Origin: Methylicorpusculum sp.
Lineage (GTDB): Bacteria; Pseudomonadota; Gammaproteobacteria; Methylococcales; Methylomonadaceae
Direction: 5' to 3'
Length of the DNA stretch: 64,000 nucleotides
Assembly: GCF_030651835.1 (NCBI RefSeq)
Contig: NZ_JAUSBX010000125.1
Location: 46,732-110,731, forward strand
In this document: piece by piece, positions 41,205-49,786 of the stretch
How the letters are laid out: every line of letters starts with the position of its first letter
Numbering within the stretch: position 1 is the first letter of the stretch
Made by a program: the position numbers and the translations under genes
Notes under the pieces: generated by a model
The model's database searches: none
Seen by the model: only the letters and a program-made list of their open reading frames with translations
What the model was told of the DNA's origin: nothing

Positions 41205-42173
41205 ATGGACTCCCACAAGCATAATCTCAGTCATTGGCGGCATGAGCACGATTTTTTACATTTTAATGCCAAAGGAGAAAGACGTACCCGGCTAGTGCTG
41301 GTCTTGACTGCCTTGACCATGATTGTGGAAATTGTAGCCGGGCTCAGCTTCAACTCCATGGCTTTATTGGCAGACGGCTGGCATATGGGAACGCATGTTG
41401 CCGCGTTTATGATCACCATCTTTGCCTATCGGTACAGCCGTATTCATGCGCATGATCAAACATTTGCCTTTAGTCCGGCCAAGGTTGGCGTATTAGGCGG
41501 CTTTGCCAGTTCCATCGCGCTCGCTGTGGTTGCCGTCATTATGATGATCGAGTCCATTCAGCGATTTTTGGATCCTTTTGATATCCGTTTTGACGAAGCT
41601 ATTTTGGTCGCATCGTTCGGCTTGTTAATCAATGTGATTTCCGCCATTTTGTTGAAGGATGGTCACCATCATCACGGCCATGATCATGCACGGGATCACG
41701 ATCACAACCCAGGCAAGGATCACCATCATCATGACCACAATTTAAAAGCCGCCTATCTGCATGTTTTAGCGGACGCTTTGACCTCGATTCTCGCGATTAT
41801 TGCTCTGGTTGCCGGTAAATACTACGGTTGGGTTGGTCTGGATCCTTTGATGGGCCTTGTCGGAGCGGCCGTCATTCTGGTTTGGGCGTATTCGTTGATT
41901 AAAGAGACGGGGCCTGTCCTGGTCGATGAAAGTATTGATGATGCCTACAAAAGAAAAGTCATAGAAGCGATAGAAAGAAAGGCAGGTAATCGGGTGACCG
42001 ATCTTCATATCTGGAGGATGAGTTCTGGGCATTATGCGATGATCATGGCTATTGTGACGCGCTATCCCAAATCTCCGACTTACTACAAGAAATTATTGAG
42101 TAAATTTCACAAGCTGGATCACATGACGATTGAAATCAACCTCTGCAAAGGTGATCAATGTTTGCCTGATTAG
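41205..42173 (+). CDS. dmeF: Cation diffusion facilitator, DmeF-like Co/Ni/Zn efflux protein
   Basis: A 322-residue CDF transporter with six membrane helices. The first half has LLADGWHMGTHVAAF (metal-site Asp/His), the second HVLADALTSILAII. A His-rich cytoplasmic loop (about 155-185, with HHHHGHDH and HHHHDH runs) lies between helices four and five. The N-terminal SHKHNLSHWRHEHDF is typical of DmeF. It expels divalent metals in exchange for protons. ATG at 41205 chosen over an upstream TTG. Followed by a repeat-rich gap. Confidence 0.9.
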   Translation: MDSHKHNLSHWRHEHDFLHFNAKGERRTRLVLVLTALTMIVEIVAGLSFNSMALLADGWHMGTHVAAFMITIFAYRYSRIHAHDQTFAFSPAKVGVLGGFASSIALAVVAVIMMIESIQRFLDPFDIRFDEAILVASFGLLINVISAILLKDGHHHHGHDHARDHDHNPGKDHHHHDHNLKAAYLHVLADALTSILAIIALVAGKYYGWVGLDPLMGLVGAAVILVWAYSLIKETGPVLVDESIDDAYKRKVIEAIERKAGNRVTDLHIWRMSSGHYAMIMAIVTRYPKSPTYYKKLLSKFHKLDHMTIEINLCKGDQCLPD

Positions 42174-42195
42174 CATCCGTTAAGTTAAACGTATC

Positions 42196-42260
42196 TTGTA
42201 GGAGTGGGTTATGCCCGCGATTTAACCAGATTAGGTCGCGGGCATTGGCCACTTCTACAA
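42196..42260. repeat. REP-like hairpin after the CDF gene
   Basis: TTGTAGGAGTGGGTTATGCC pairs with its near-perfect inverse ending CCACTTCTACAA; ATGCCCGCGA and TCGCGGGCAT close the inner stem. A bidirectional terminator or REP-type element. Confidence 0.8.
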
Positions 42261-42296
42261 TACTGCCCATCAATTCATTGCGATGACCTTAACTTA

Positions 42297-42480
42297 AGGC
42301 ATTGTTCGTGTTAGTAGTTGAAAGTACATTAACACCGTCATTCCGGTATGGATTGTCGGAACCATTAGGCCGGGTAAGCGAATCCTTGTAATCAGGAGGT
42401 CAAAGTCCGATGCTATCCATGCCTTTTGGACCCAGGCAGCCGAGTCGGGGCGATACCAACTATTTACGTGAACAATGCCT
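42297..42480. repeat. Possible MITE-like element with ~14-bp inverted ends
   Basis: AGGCATTGTTCGTG (42297-42310) is inverted at 42467-42480 as CGTGAACAATGCCT, with 12 of 14 positions matching (11 consecutive). A GTGTTA/TAACAC hairpin and a fragment of a CGTCATTCCGG-type repeat lie inside. No coding capacity. Confidence 0.45.
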
Positions 42481-42493
42481 AATTTAACTGCGT

Positions 42494-42575
42494 TGGTTCT
42501 GGAGGAGATAATATTTCTGGCTGGATTAAACGGTCAATGAGACCCGCTTTGTGCTTAGGATTTAAGCCAAAAAAC
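42494..42575 (+). repeat. 82-bp repeat, left copy
   Basis: GGTTCTGGAGGAGATAAT through CCAAAAAAC matches the sequence at 47963-48045 in the same orientation at about 85% identity, including an identical CTGGATTAAACGGTCAAT core. On the minus strand both copies encode related LIDRLIQ-containing peptides, so this may be the end of a decayed transposase or other gene. Confidence 0.7.
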
Positions 42576-42966
42576 ATGCAGAAGGTCAATGTCAATCGCC
42601 AAGCTGTTCGTACTGAGTGTGTCGAAGAACAAGAAAACAGCATAAAGGTAGTGCTTAACCAGCAAACGATGAAACCTGAAATGTGCGGAATGAGTTACTT
42701 GGCACACAGCCCTATCACTCGTGCTGGCGATGGTGATCAATTAGCTTTTATCGGTTTGTTCGTGGATTTCTACTTGAACATTGGGTAACTCGGCGGTATT
42801 TTGGTTTTGCGTTTGATCCATTGGTATTCAAAGAACAGTGGTGTTTTTCCGGCATTTTATATCAGGCTTCGTTTTCGGTTTTCTGGCATTCTATATGTTG
42901 TGGTCTCCACGGGAAATCTGGACGAGCCCTAATTTATCAAGTTATTTTTTCTCGAAGACATTGCCA
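42576..42966. other. Gene-free stretch downstream of the histidine kinase
   Basis: 391 bases with no gene I can support. A plus-strand frame from 42537 to 42788 is open, but its product matches nothing I know and overlaps the repeat. Confidence 0.35.
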
Positions 42967-44364
42967 TTAGCGAGCCAACGGAAATCTGAAAATAAAAACA
43001 GCTCCGCCTCCATCGTTATTGGTCATTTCGATATGCCCGCCATGACCGCATGCAATGGCTTGTGAAAGCGCCAAACCAAGACCCGCTCCGGCAACATGGG
43101 TCGTTGAAGCAATCGAACCACGGTAAAATCTCTCAAAGATTCGTTGCTGTTCATCCTGCTCGATACCCGGTCCGTTATCGGAGACGCTGAGTTCCCCCAA
43201 GTTTTCAGTAAGTGCCAAATGCACCGAAATGCGGCCACCCTTTGGGGAAAATTTCACAGCATTATCCAGTAAATTGGTCAAGATTAGGTCAACCGATCCA
43301 TAAGCCATATTGGTAAAGATCTGAGGCACCGATTCTACGATGATTTGCACATCGCGCTTTTCGGCCATCGACTGGATACGCTTTATTGTCGCTTCGATAA
43401 TCCTATTTATACAAATCGTTTCTCTCGAGTCGCGTTCCAGGCCGGCATCCATGCGAGCAAGGACCAACAGTTCCTCGACAATCAAGGTCAATCGTTCAAC
43501 TTCATCCATGCAGGATTGTAAGGTTTCTTGATATTCCGGCGCATCGCGGGGACGGCGTAAACTGATTTCAAGCTCCGTGCGCAACCGTGATAGCGGCGAA
43601 CGCAATTCGTGAGAAGCATCAGCGGTGAATCGACGTTGTACTTCAAAGCTACGTTCGATGCGATCGAGCATTTCATTCAAGGTGTCGACTAATTTTCCGA
43701 TCTCGTCGCGACTTCCCGGATGCGGTAAGCGTTCGCTCAAATTGGCTTCATTGATGTACTTAGCTCGTTGAACGATATTTTCAATCGCCTGGAATGCCTT
43801 GCGGGTCAACGATACCCCGACACAGCCGACTGCTACGAGTAAACCGAGCGTCATCATCATGAAAAGCAGGTTGGCGACATTCAATAAATTGTGAACATCG
43901 TCCAGCGATCCGGCAACTTGAACAATTACGGGAGTATCCAACCGATCGATCGGCATCGAGACCATACGCACAGGTTCGTCGCCAAACGAGAACAGTGTTT
44001 CAAAGACAGTTTCCTTGCTCGCGAGCATTGACAGTAGGTTTATCGGTGCCGGTAATTGCGTACTCCCTAAGTTAGCGCTCTGGGCCAGCACCTTTCCCTC
44101 TCTATCGATGACCTGTATCAGGCGGTCGATACGAGCAAAAGAGAGTCTGTCGGAATCCGACAAAATGTCGTTAAACTTGATGTGCGGGTGCAGACTTGAC
44201 GTCAACACCGCTGCTTCCGTTTCAGCGACAGCCAACAAAGCCGCATCGAGTTGATTATGCACTGCTCGGGAGAGCATCCAGTAAGCGGAAAAGCCACAGC
44301 TTGCCAGGATAACGACGATAACGACCAGGTGACTCAAGATGAGTCGCGTCCTAAATTTAAGCAT
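42967..44364 (-). CDS. Sensor histidine kinase
   Basis: A 465-residue two-component kinase with membrane helices at about 8-30 and 163-185, a periplasmic sensor between them, HAMP (about 185-238), HisKA with phospho-acceptor His252 in ASHELRSPLSR, and HATPase motifs (N box NLLDNAVKF, DNGPGI, GAGLGLALSQ). It belongs to the QseC/CzcS-like class. Its start overlaps the response regulator's end by 8 bases. The ligand is unknown; neighbours suggest a divalent metal. Confidence 0.93.
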   Translation of the reverse strand: MLKFRTRLILSHLVVIVVILASCGFSAYWMLSRAVHNQLDAALLAVAETEAAVLTSSLHPHIKFNDILSDSDRLSFARIDRLIQVIDREGKVLAQSANLGSTQLPAPINLLSMLASKETVFETLFSFGDEPVRMVSMPIDRLDTPVIVQVAGSLDDVHNLLNVANLLFMMMTLGLLVAVGCVGVSLTRKAFQAIENIVQRAKYINEANLSERLPHPGSRDEIGKLVDTLNEMLDRIERSFEVQRRFTADASHELRSPLSRLRTELEISLRRPRDAPEYQETLQSCMDEVERLTLIVEELLVLARMDAGLERDSRETICINRIIEATIKRIQSMAEKRDVQIIVESVPQIFTNMAYGSVDLILTNLLDNAVKFSPKGGRISVHLALTENLGELSVSDNGPGIEQDEQQRIFERFYRGSIASTTHVAGAGLGLALSQAIACGHGGHIEMTNNDGGGAVFIFRFPLAR

Positions 44365-45043
44365 CGTCGGTATCGCTTGTTGTCAGTCGAAATCCACGGC
44401 CGCGTATCGTGTGAATGAGTTGCGTATTGCCCGGACGATCGATTTTCCGGCGCAAATTTCGAATATGGGCGTCTATCAGATTGTCCAGACCGATATGTTC
44501 GTTGTTCCAAAGCGATTCGGCAATATTGTTTCGGCTTACCACTCTTCCAGCGCGACGCATCAATATTTCCAGAATGGCATATTCCTTTTGGGTCAAAGTG
44601 ATAATTAACTCGCCCCTAGTCGCCCGATGCGATTGCATGTCCAAGGTAAGGTCTGCAACCTTAAGGCTAGTCTGTCGACTAATGTCCGAACGGCGCAATA
44701 AGGCGCGGGTTCTCGCCAAAAGTTCTTCGTACGCAAACGGTTTAATCAAGTAATCGTCAGCGCCTGCGTTGAGCCCTTCGACCCGGTCTTGCAATGCATC
44801 GCGCGCGGTGAGCATCAAAATCGGTAAGCGTTCGCCTTGTTGCCGAAGCTCTTCACACCAAGCAACACCCGACTTGCCCGGCAAAAACCAATCCAAAATG
44901 ATCAAACGATACTCCTGCATGCACAGGTACTGTTCGGCTTCCTCTACCGAGTATGCCGGATCGACTGCAAAACCTTCTTCGGCTAGGCCGCGTACTAAAA
45001 GACCGGACGCTTTTCTATCGTCTTCAACCAATAAAATACTCAT
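44357..45043 (-). CDS. OmpR-family response regulator
   Basis: A 228-residue regulator: receiver domain (1-115) with acidic pocket EDD, phospho-acceptor Asp51 in LIILDWFLPG, and Lys in YLIKPF; then a winged helix (about 125-222) ending RNLRRKID-GNTQLIHTIRGRGFRL. First gene of the pair with the histidine kinase. It is divergent from mgtE across 306 bases, which places a candidate target promoter next door. Confidence 0.94.
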   Translation of the reverse strand: MSILLVEDDRKASGLLVRGLAEEGFAVDPAYSVEEAEQYLCMQEYRLIILDWFLPGKSGVAWCEELRQQGERLPILMLTARDALQDRVEGLNAGADDYLIKPFAYEELLARTRALLRRSDISRQTSLKVADLTLDMQSHRATRGELIITLTQKEYAILEILMRRAGRVVSRNNIAESLWNNEHIGLDNLIDAHIRNLRRKIDRPGNTQLIHTIRGRGFRLTTSDTDDA

Positions 45044-45235
45044 TCGATAATCGTCATTTTGGCGTTATTGATCCGCTCAGCTTGATTTCAAAAACCGATT
45101 AACAGTTTACCCTGTGTCATTTAGTAGAGGGTAATTCTGAAGAAAAATTCAGGATTGGCAGGCTTGTAGATTGCTATCATAAGACAAGTTCAATTCAAAG
45201 AATCTTCAATGGAAAGCCATAGTCGATATTTCAAA
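45044..45235. promoter_or_regulatory. Divergent promoter region between response regulator and mgtE
   Basis: AT-rich, with no gene. Probable promoters for the two-component operon and mgtE; no direct repeats strong enough to name a binding site. Confidence 0.4.
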
Positions 45236-45335
45236 CAACAACTCAATCAACTGAGCGTGATTCGTTTGCCTACTGTCAGAAACGCCTCTTAAACGAGGCG
45301 TTCTTCTGCTCCCGTGCATGCGAATTGACGCATGC
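45236..45335 (+). promoter_or_regulatory. Structured leader of mgtE with successive hairpins
   Basis: Three hairpins precede the mgtE ribosome site: CTCA/CTGAG (around 45242-45254), AACGCCTC-TTAAAC-GAGGCGTT (45281-45302) and GCATGCG-AATTGA-CGCATGC (45316-45335). AGGAG follows at 45339-45343. The last stem is 3 bases from the Shine-Dalgarno, so folding could modulate translation. It does not match the M-box magnesium riboswitch pattern. Confidence 0.5.
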
Positions 45336-45349
45336 TTTAGGAGAAAGTC

Positions 45350-46699
45350 ATGACATCCGCTATTGTGCACCCTGCTTTGCGCCGCGCAGTCAATCGCAAC
45401 GATATCGAACAACTTCGTGGATTTTTGGAAGACTTTCATGAAGCCGATATTGCCGATATATTGCAAGAAGAATCGACGGCAGGCGCTTGTGAGATAGTGT
45501 CTTATCTATCCCCCGATCGACGCGCCGCAGTATTCGGTCATTTGCCTCCTTTCTGGCAGGAAAAAATGGTTGCTGAACTTTCCGATCAAGATCTGTCTGG
45601 CTTACTCAAAGATATCGATGCCGACGAAGGCGCCGATCTGCTTCATGTTATCCCCCAAGAAAGACACGCCAGCATACTGCGTTTGGTTGCCCGTAAAACA
45701 CGCGAAGATTTACTCAAACTGGCGAAACATAAAGAGGGAACGGTCGGCGCTATCATGACTTGCGATTATGTCACGGTTTCAGCCCAAATGACTATGGCAG
45801 AGGCGCTCGACAACGTTCGTAAGACAGCACCAAATGCTGAGATGATTTATCAAGTCTATGTGGTCGATTCCAAACATCGTTTAAACGGTACGATATCGCT
45901 GCGAGAGTTGATTCTTAATCTTCCGAAAGCGGTGGTCAAGGATATCATGACCACCGAACTGGTTAGTATTGGCGTGTTTTCGAAGCAGGAAGAGGCCGCC
46001 AAAATGATCAGCCGTTACGATTTATTGGCTCTACCCGTTGTCGATGATGATAAACATTTGGTCGGCATCGTCACTTACGATGATGCCATGGATGTTGCAG
46101 AGCAAGAAGCGACTGAAGATATGCACAAAGCAGCAACGATTAGCCCTGTAAGCAATCTGCGTCACGCCAGCTTATTGACCCTTTATCGTAAGCGGATTGT
46201 TTGGTTATTAGTATTAGTCTTCGGTAACTTGTTCTCAGGTGCAGGCATCGCTTATTTCGAAGATACAATCGCCGCTTATGTTGTGTTGGTATTTTTTCTG
46301 CCTTTATTAGTCGACAGTGGGGGTAATGCAGGCTCTCAAGCTGCAACACTGGTAATCAGAAGCTTGGCAACCAACGATATTCATTTGAAAGACTGGGGGC
46401 GCATGTTAGGCCGTGAAATTATTGTCGCTCTTAGTTTGGGTCTTACAATGGCTGTCGCGGTGTCTTTGATCGGTTTTCATCGAGGAGGAGCCGACATAGC
46501 TCTGATTGTAGCACTGAGCATGCTCGGTTGCGTTCTGGTCGGTAGCCTAGTGGGCTTGTCGTTACCTTTCCTATTGACACGAATTGGTTTAGATCCGGCT
46601 ACTGCCAGCGCTCCCTTGGTAACAACCGTCGCTGACGCCGTAGGAGTTGTTATTTATTTTTGGATCGCCACATCGATATTACCTATACCGGCATCTTAA
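45350..46699 (+). CDS. mgtE: Magnesium transporter MgtE
   Basis: A 449-residue Mg2+ channel-transporter: N-terminal helical superhelix domain (about 10-130), two CBS domains (about 130-255), then five membrane helices with the signature FLPLLVDSGGNAGSQAATLV. The CBS region closes the pore when cytosolic Mg2+ is high. It is flanked by a two-component system and an outer-membrane-type gene within a repeat-bracketed block. Confidence 0.96.
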   Translation: MTSAIVHPALRRAVNRNDIEQLRGFLEDFHEADIADILQEESTAGACEIVSYLSPDRRAAVFGHLPPFWQEKMVAELSDQDLSGLLKDIDADEGADLLHVIPQERHASILRLVARKTREDLLKLAKHKEGTVGAIMTCDYVTVSAQMTMAEALDNVRKTAPNAEMIYQVYVVDSKHRLNGTISLRELILNLPKAVVKDIMTTELVSIGVFSKQEEAAKMISRYDLLALPVVDDDKHLVGIVTYDDAMDVAEQEATEDMHKAATISPVSNLRHASLLTLYRKRIVWLLVLVFGNLFSGAGIAYFEDTIAAYVVLVFFLPLLVDSGGNAGSQAATLVIRSLATNDIHLKDWGRMLGREIIVALSLGLTMAVAVSLIGFHRGGADIALIVALSMLGCVLVGSLVGLSLPFLLTRIGLDPATASAPLVTTVADAVGVVIYFWIATSILPIPAS

Positions 46700-46798
46700 T
46701 CGCTTTAATTCTTTTCTAAATAAATCCCTTTATGAATGTGCTGTATCGCAAGAAACAGCTACGTCTTTAATTTTTTATCGCTATTTTGGAGAAATGCC

Positions 46799-47677
46799 AT
46801 GAAATTGCTCAATCTTATTGAAAATAGTAAAAATAGATATGTTTTGAATGGTAAATCCTATTTGTTTGCCACGGCCTTGAGCCTGATTGCCGATGAAGCG
46901 GCGGCGGTACGTCCTTTCGTAACCGATGATGCGCGAATTACCGATGAAGGCCAAATCGAAGCCGAAACTTGGCTTGAAACAGGCTATGTCAACGGTGTTT
47001 GGTCCCCTTTTCCGGCATACAATATCATGATAGGCACATCGGTCAACCAGTGGTTGGAGCTGATTGCTGGTGTAGGTGTCGGACGCGATAGCGATGATGA
47101 ACTGACCTATTCCAATCCCGCCTTTCAAACCAAAATATTGTTCAATAAAGCGCAAATCGACAGCATAATGCCAGGATTCGCGCTTGGTGCCGGCGCGACA
47201 TTCGACACTGGGCGTGGAGATATGCATGATGTTGGCAGTAATTATTACATCATCGGCATGTCGACTTGGCGTTTTGCCGGTGATAAATTGATCTTGCATA
47301 CCAACTATGGTGCTCGGATAGATAGAGAGCGGGGCGGCCCGCAGCGAATCACGCCTTATTGGGGAATCGGTTACGATTTGGAAGCCTTTCATCCGGAAGT
47401 TCGTTTGATCGGCGAAGTATTTGCCGGCGACCCTTTGATTTTGAATGCACCCAAGTACGCGTCGCAGTTTGGCATGCGCTGGTTACCTACCGATCACTTG
47501 AATTTCGATGTTACCTTCGGTTTACAACCCGAATTGGACGATTGGCGTAATGAAACGGGCCGACTGGAGTTTGCCGGTCAAATAGGCATTAGAATGTTGT
47601 TTGATGTTTTCACGCAGGGAGGAAAACCGGGGCGCGCGGACGGTGCGGATGGCTTATTTGGTAATCCAGGTTATTAA
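46799..47677 (+). CDS. Outer-membrane-type beta-barrel protein of unknown function
   Basis: A 292-residue protein. The first ~38 residues contain a long polar start, then a hydrophobic LFATALSLIADEAAA stretch that may be a signal peptide. The mature start is RPFVTDDARITDEGQIEAET, seen in uncharacterised outer-membrane barrels sometimes annotated transporter or hypothetical. Alternating beta-strand patterns and a C-terminal IGIRMLFDVFTQ fit a barrel. GGAG precedes the ATG at 46799. It lies 99 bases after mgtE, probably in one transcript. Confidence 0.7.
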   Translation: MKLLNLIENSKNRYVLNGKSYLFATALSLIADEAAAVRPFVTDDARITDEGQIEAETWLETGYVNGVWSPFPAYNIMIGTSVNQWLELIAGVGVGRDSDDELTYSNPAFQTKILFNKAQIDSIMPGFALGAGATFDTGRGDMHDVGSNYYIIGMSTWRFAGDKLILHTNYGARIDRERGGPQRITPYWGIGYDLEAFHPEVRLIGEVFAGDPLILNAPKYASQFGMRWLPTDHLNFDVTFGLQPELDDWRNETGRLEFAGQIGIRMLFDVFTQGGKPGRADGADGLFGNPGY

Positions 47678-47962
47678 ACTCGAGTTTGGCTGACAATAGT
47701 GGTGCAATGACAGCTTTAAAAAGCACAGGCCAGGGAGCGCCTTGTTGTGAATCGATGAAAAAAATTCCCAGCCCGTGCGTGTGTTTGCCTGATTTGATCC
47801 TGACCTCGTCACCGATGAGTAATCAGGTTCCTTTCGTTTCCACAGTGCGTGCGGCTTTACAAGTTGCCAACGCAGCCGTGGCCAGTCAATCTTTTCTTTA
47901 AAAAAACGTTGTAGCTTCCGGAAACTGCCACCTTTTGCCGTTCAGCGGGATATGCCCAGCAT
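47678..47962. other. Gap after the outer-membrane-type gene
   Basis: 285 bases. A 71-residue frame at 47686-47901 contains CCES and PCVC Cys pairs but has no ribosome site and no family I recognise, so it is left uncalled. The 82-bp repeat follows. Confidence 0.3.
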
Positions 47963-48045
47963 TGGTCCTCGAGGAGATAATCTTTCTGACTGGATTAAAC
48001 GGTCAATCAGACTTGCTTCGTGCTAAGTATTTAATCCAAAAAAAC
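47963..48045 (+). repeat. 82-bp repeat, right copy
   Basis: Same sequence and orientation as 42494-42575; the shared core is GAGGAGATAAT and CTGGATTAAACGGTCAAT. Together the copies bracket 5.4 kb carrying the two-component system, mgtE and the barrel protein. Confidence 0.7.
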
Positions 48046-48109
48046 TTCCTGAAGTCACACCGCCACTCTGCAAGCAGTTTGTGCTGAGCTTTTAGAGGCA
48101 TGCAGGCAT

Positions 48110-49126
48110 TTAATCGATATCAAGGACCTCAGCAGCTTCATCAGCCATGAAACCATGCACTGCTTTAGTCGGATGTATGCCATCCCAAAACAAATAGGTA
48201 TCAGGTTTCTTGCAGGCAAAAGGCGGCTTATTTGGCGTTACGCAGGCTCGATCAATTGTGGTGATGCCATAATTACTCGGATTGGCGATAATATTATTCA
48301 ACAAGGCATAAAGATCCAGCGTCCTTATATCAGCATCAGGCAGGCCAAAATTTAAACCGACCTGCAACAGGGCCAGTGCGTCGTTGAAGCCCCCGGCTAG
48401 AAGATTTGCTGAATTTGCGATATTAAGGTCAGGGTATAAATAATTCAGGGTTTGGATAGCGGGTGTTTGTCCTATGGCAGGGACATTAACCAATAAAAAT
48501 TTTCTGGCCCCTCTGAAATATAGCGATTGAATAGTAGTGTTAATTTGGTCAATCGCTTCGGTGATAATGGCCACTGGGTCTTGAGATACCAAAGCATCAC
48601 GGACATCATTTCCTCCCATTTCAATCACCACGAGCGCATTGGCCGATGTTGTAGTGAAGTCAGCCAGATACTCATCCAATTGGTTTGCCAGATTAAAACG
48701 GCACGGATATTCGGATGCCCTGGCGCCTCCGACTGCATAATTGCTGGCTTTTAATCCGGGGTTTCTTAATGCCGGACGAACATTGCCTGATAATCCCCGG
48801 CCGCGTGCCAGTTGTTCTATCCAGGTGGCACCATTGGTTACATGATGGCCGCCTCTGGCGTAAGTGCCATCCGGGATTACCAATTCGTCCAATGAATCAT
48901 AAGGCGGTACGTTGGCCGGGGTACCCACCTCGCAGCTTTCGTCAAATCCAAAAGCATAAGGGTCGGACAGCAAGACGAAGCCATTTCCCGGGTCGCTTAA
49001 GCTGGTTCCGAAAACCACGATTCTGTCGAACGGTTTCTCCTGTGCAAATGAAGCAAATGATAGGGCCAGACATGAAACTAATAATGTCAGGGTTCTGTTA
49101 ATGTACGACCAATTTATAGCTTTCAT
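48110..49126 (-). CDS. Secreted GDSL/SGNH-family esterase
   Basis: A 338-residue secreted hydrolase. The signal peptide covers residues 1-28 (hydrophobic LTLLVSCLALSFASFA). Block I is FGTSLSD with catalytic Ser42, block III is MGGNDVRDAL, and block V is DGIHPTKAVHG with catalytic Asp and His. It resembles the phospholipase/lecithinase type but lacks an autotransporter barrel. The ATG at 49126 has AGAGG upstream and gives the signal peptide at the N-terminus; an upstream GTG/ATG extension is less likely. It lies downstream of a riboswitch-terminator, so c-di-GMP probably controls it. Confidence 0.9.
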   Translation of the reverse strand: MKAINWSYINRTLTLLVSCLALSFASFAQEKPFDRIVVFGTSLSDPGNGFVLLSDPYAFGFDESCEVGTPANVPPYDSLDELVIPDGTYARGGHHVTNGATWIEQLARGRGLSGNVRPALRNPGLKASNYAVGGARASEYPCRFNLANQLDEYLADFTTTSANALVVIEMGGNDVRDALVSQDPVAIITEAIDQINTTIQSLYFRGARKFLLVNVPAIGQTPAIQTLNYLYPDLNIANSANLLAGGFNDALALLQVGLNFGLPDADIRTLDLYALLNNIIANPSNYGITTIDRACVTPNKPPFACKKPDTYLFWDGIHPTKAVHGFMADEAAEVLDID

Positions 49127-49366
49127 ATAAACCTCTTCTTTATTATTGTTATTAATAAGTACGGTGGTTTTTTGATGCAATTATTCCTTGCTGATTTTTT
49201 TTCTTATTCAGTGTGGGTTAGGGTTGTATGTATTTCGCAACCCAACAATTTAGGCCATGGTCTTGCCCTTTTGGCTATCACCAACCACAACCTACAAGGT
49301 GCATCACTATTGTTTTGTTGCTCCGGTGAATAGTTACGGTGATTTGTTCTTATTCAAAATTAGGGC

Positions 49367-49427
49367 AAAAAAAAGCCGGACTGCCCCATGCAACCTTGAC
49401 GAAGGTCACCTTCGGCAGTCCGGCTTT
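49367..49427 (-). terminator. Intrinsic terminator in the esterase leader (riboswitch expression platform)
   Basis: On the minus strand AAAGCCGGACTGCC (49427-49414) pairs perfectly with GGCAGTCCGGCTTT (49385-49372), followed by an 8-T run. It lies 240 bases before the esterase start, so it would stop transcription early. Its 5' arm is shared with the aptamer's 3' end. Confidence 0.88.
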
Positions 49428-49487
49428 CCTATGGTCAGGATCCGCGACTTTCTGTCCCTATTTTACAATAGGTTTGGCGTTGTTATT
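49408..49487 (-). ncRNA. Cyclic-di-GMP-I (GEMM) riboswitch aptamer upstream of GDSL esterase
   Basis: Minus-strand reading gives GCCAAACC, a stem CCTATT/AATAGG closed by a GTAA (GNRA) tetraloop, then GGGACAGAAAGTC, a TCCT/AGGA stem and AGCCGGACTGCCG. This follows the GEMM order: GCAAACC, stem with GNRA loop, GGGACGCAAAGCC, second stem, AGCCGGGTTGCCG. The 3' AGCCGGACTGCC is the 5' arm of the terminator, so ligand binding would be expected to disrupt termination (an ON switch). Direction of control is inferred. Confidence 0.75.
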
Positions 49488-49754
49488 TTTGATAACTAGA
49501 CCATAAAAATATTGGATTTTCAATAGAACAAATAAATCAAAATGTTTCTATGCCATCTGATGAAAACCTGAGTTCTCAATCCTGTGCTTCTTAATCTGCT
49601 CCAGAGATAGGGTTTGTTTTGTCAAAGGTGCTTTAAATCAAAGGTTTTTAGATACATTGTTTCCTTAAATTACAGCCAATAAGCATGTCAGACGAAAATT
49701 GTTAATGAATTTATACGGATAATCTCGTAAAATTTGACAGATTTTTATATTTTC

Positions 49755-49786
49755 AAACGGGATGTGCCGATTGGCTCATCCCGTTT
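49755..49786 (+). promoter_or_regulatory. Hairpin in the carA leader
   Basis: AAACGGGATG (49755-49764) pairs perfectly with CATCCCGTTT (49777-49786), 22 bases before the carA start and 10 bases before its GAGGTGA ribosome site. The T-run after it is short (TTTT in CGTTTTGC). It could be an attenuator or a translation-modulating stem for carAB. Confidence 0.5.

Noticed and set aside
42537..42788. 83-residue plus-strand frame
   Set aside because: No family resemblance, no ribosome site, and it overlaps a repeat copy.
45236..45349. M-box (ykoK) magnesium riboswitch in the mgtE leader
   Set aside because: Leader is short and lacks the conserved M-box segments; only simple hairpins are seen.
47686..47901. 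71-residue plus-strand frame with two Cys pairs
   Set aside because: No ribosome site and no recognisable relatives; could be remnant DNA near the repeat.
49257..49499. 80-residue plus-strand frame
   Set aside because: It is the antisense of the riboswitch and terminator; the RNA signals explain the sequence better.
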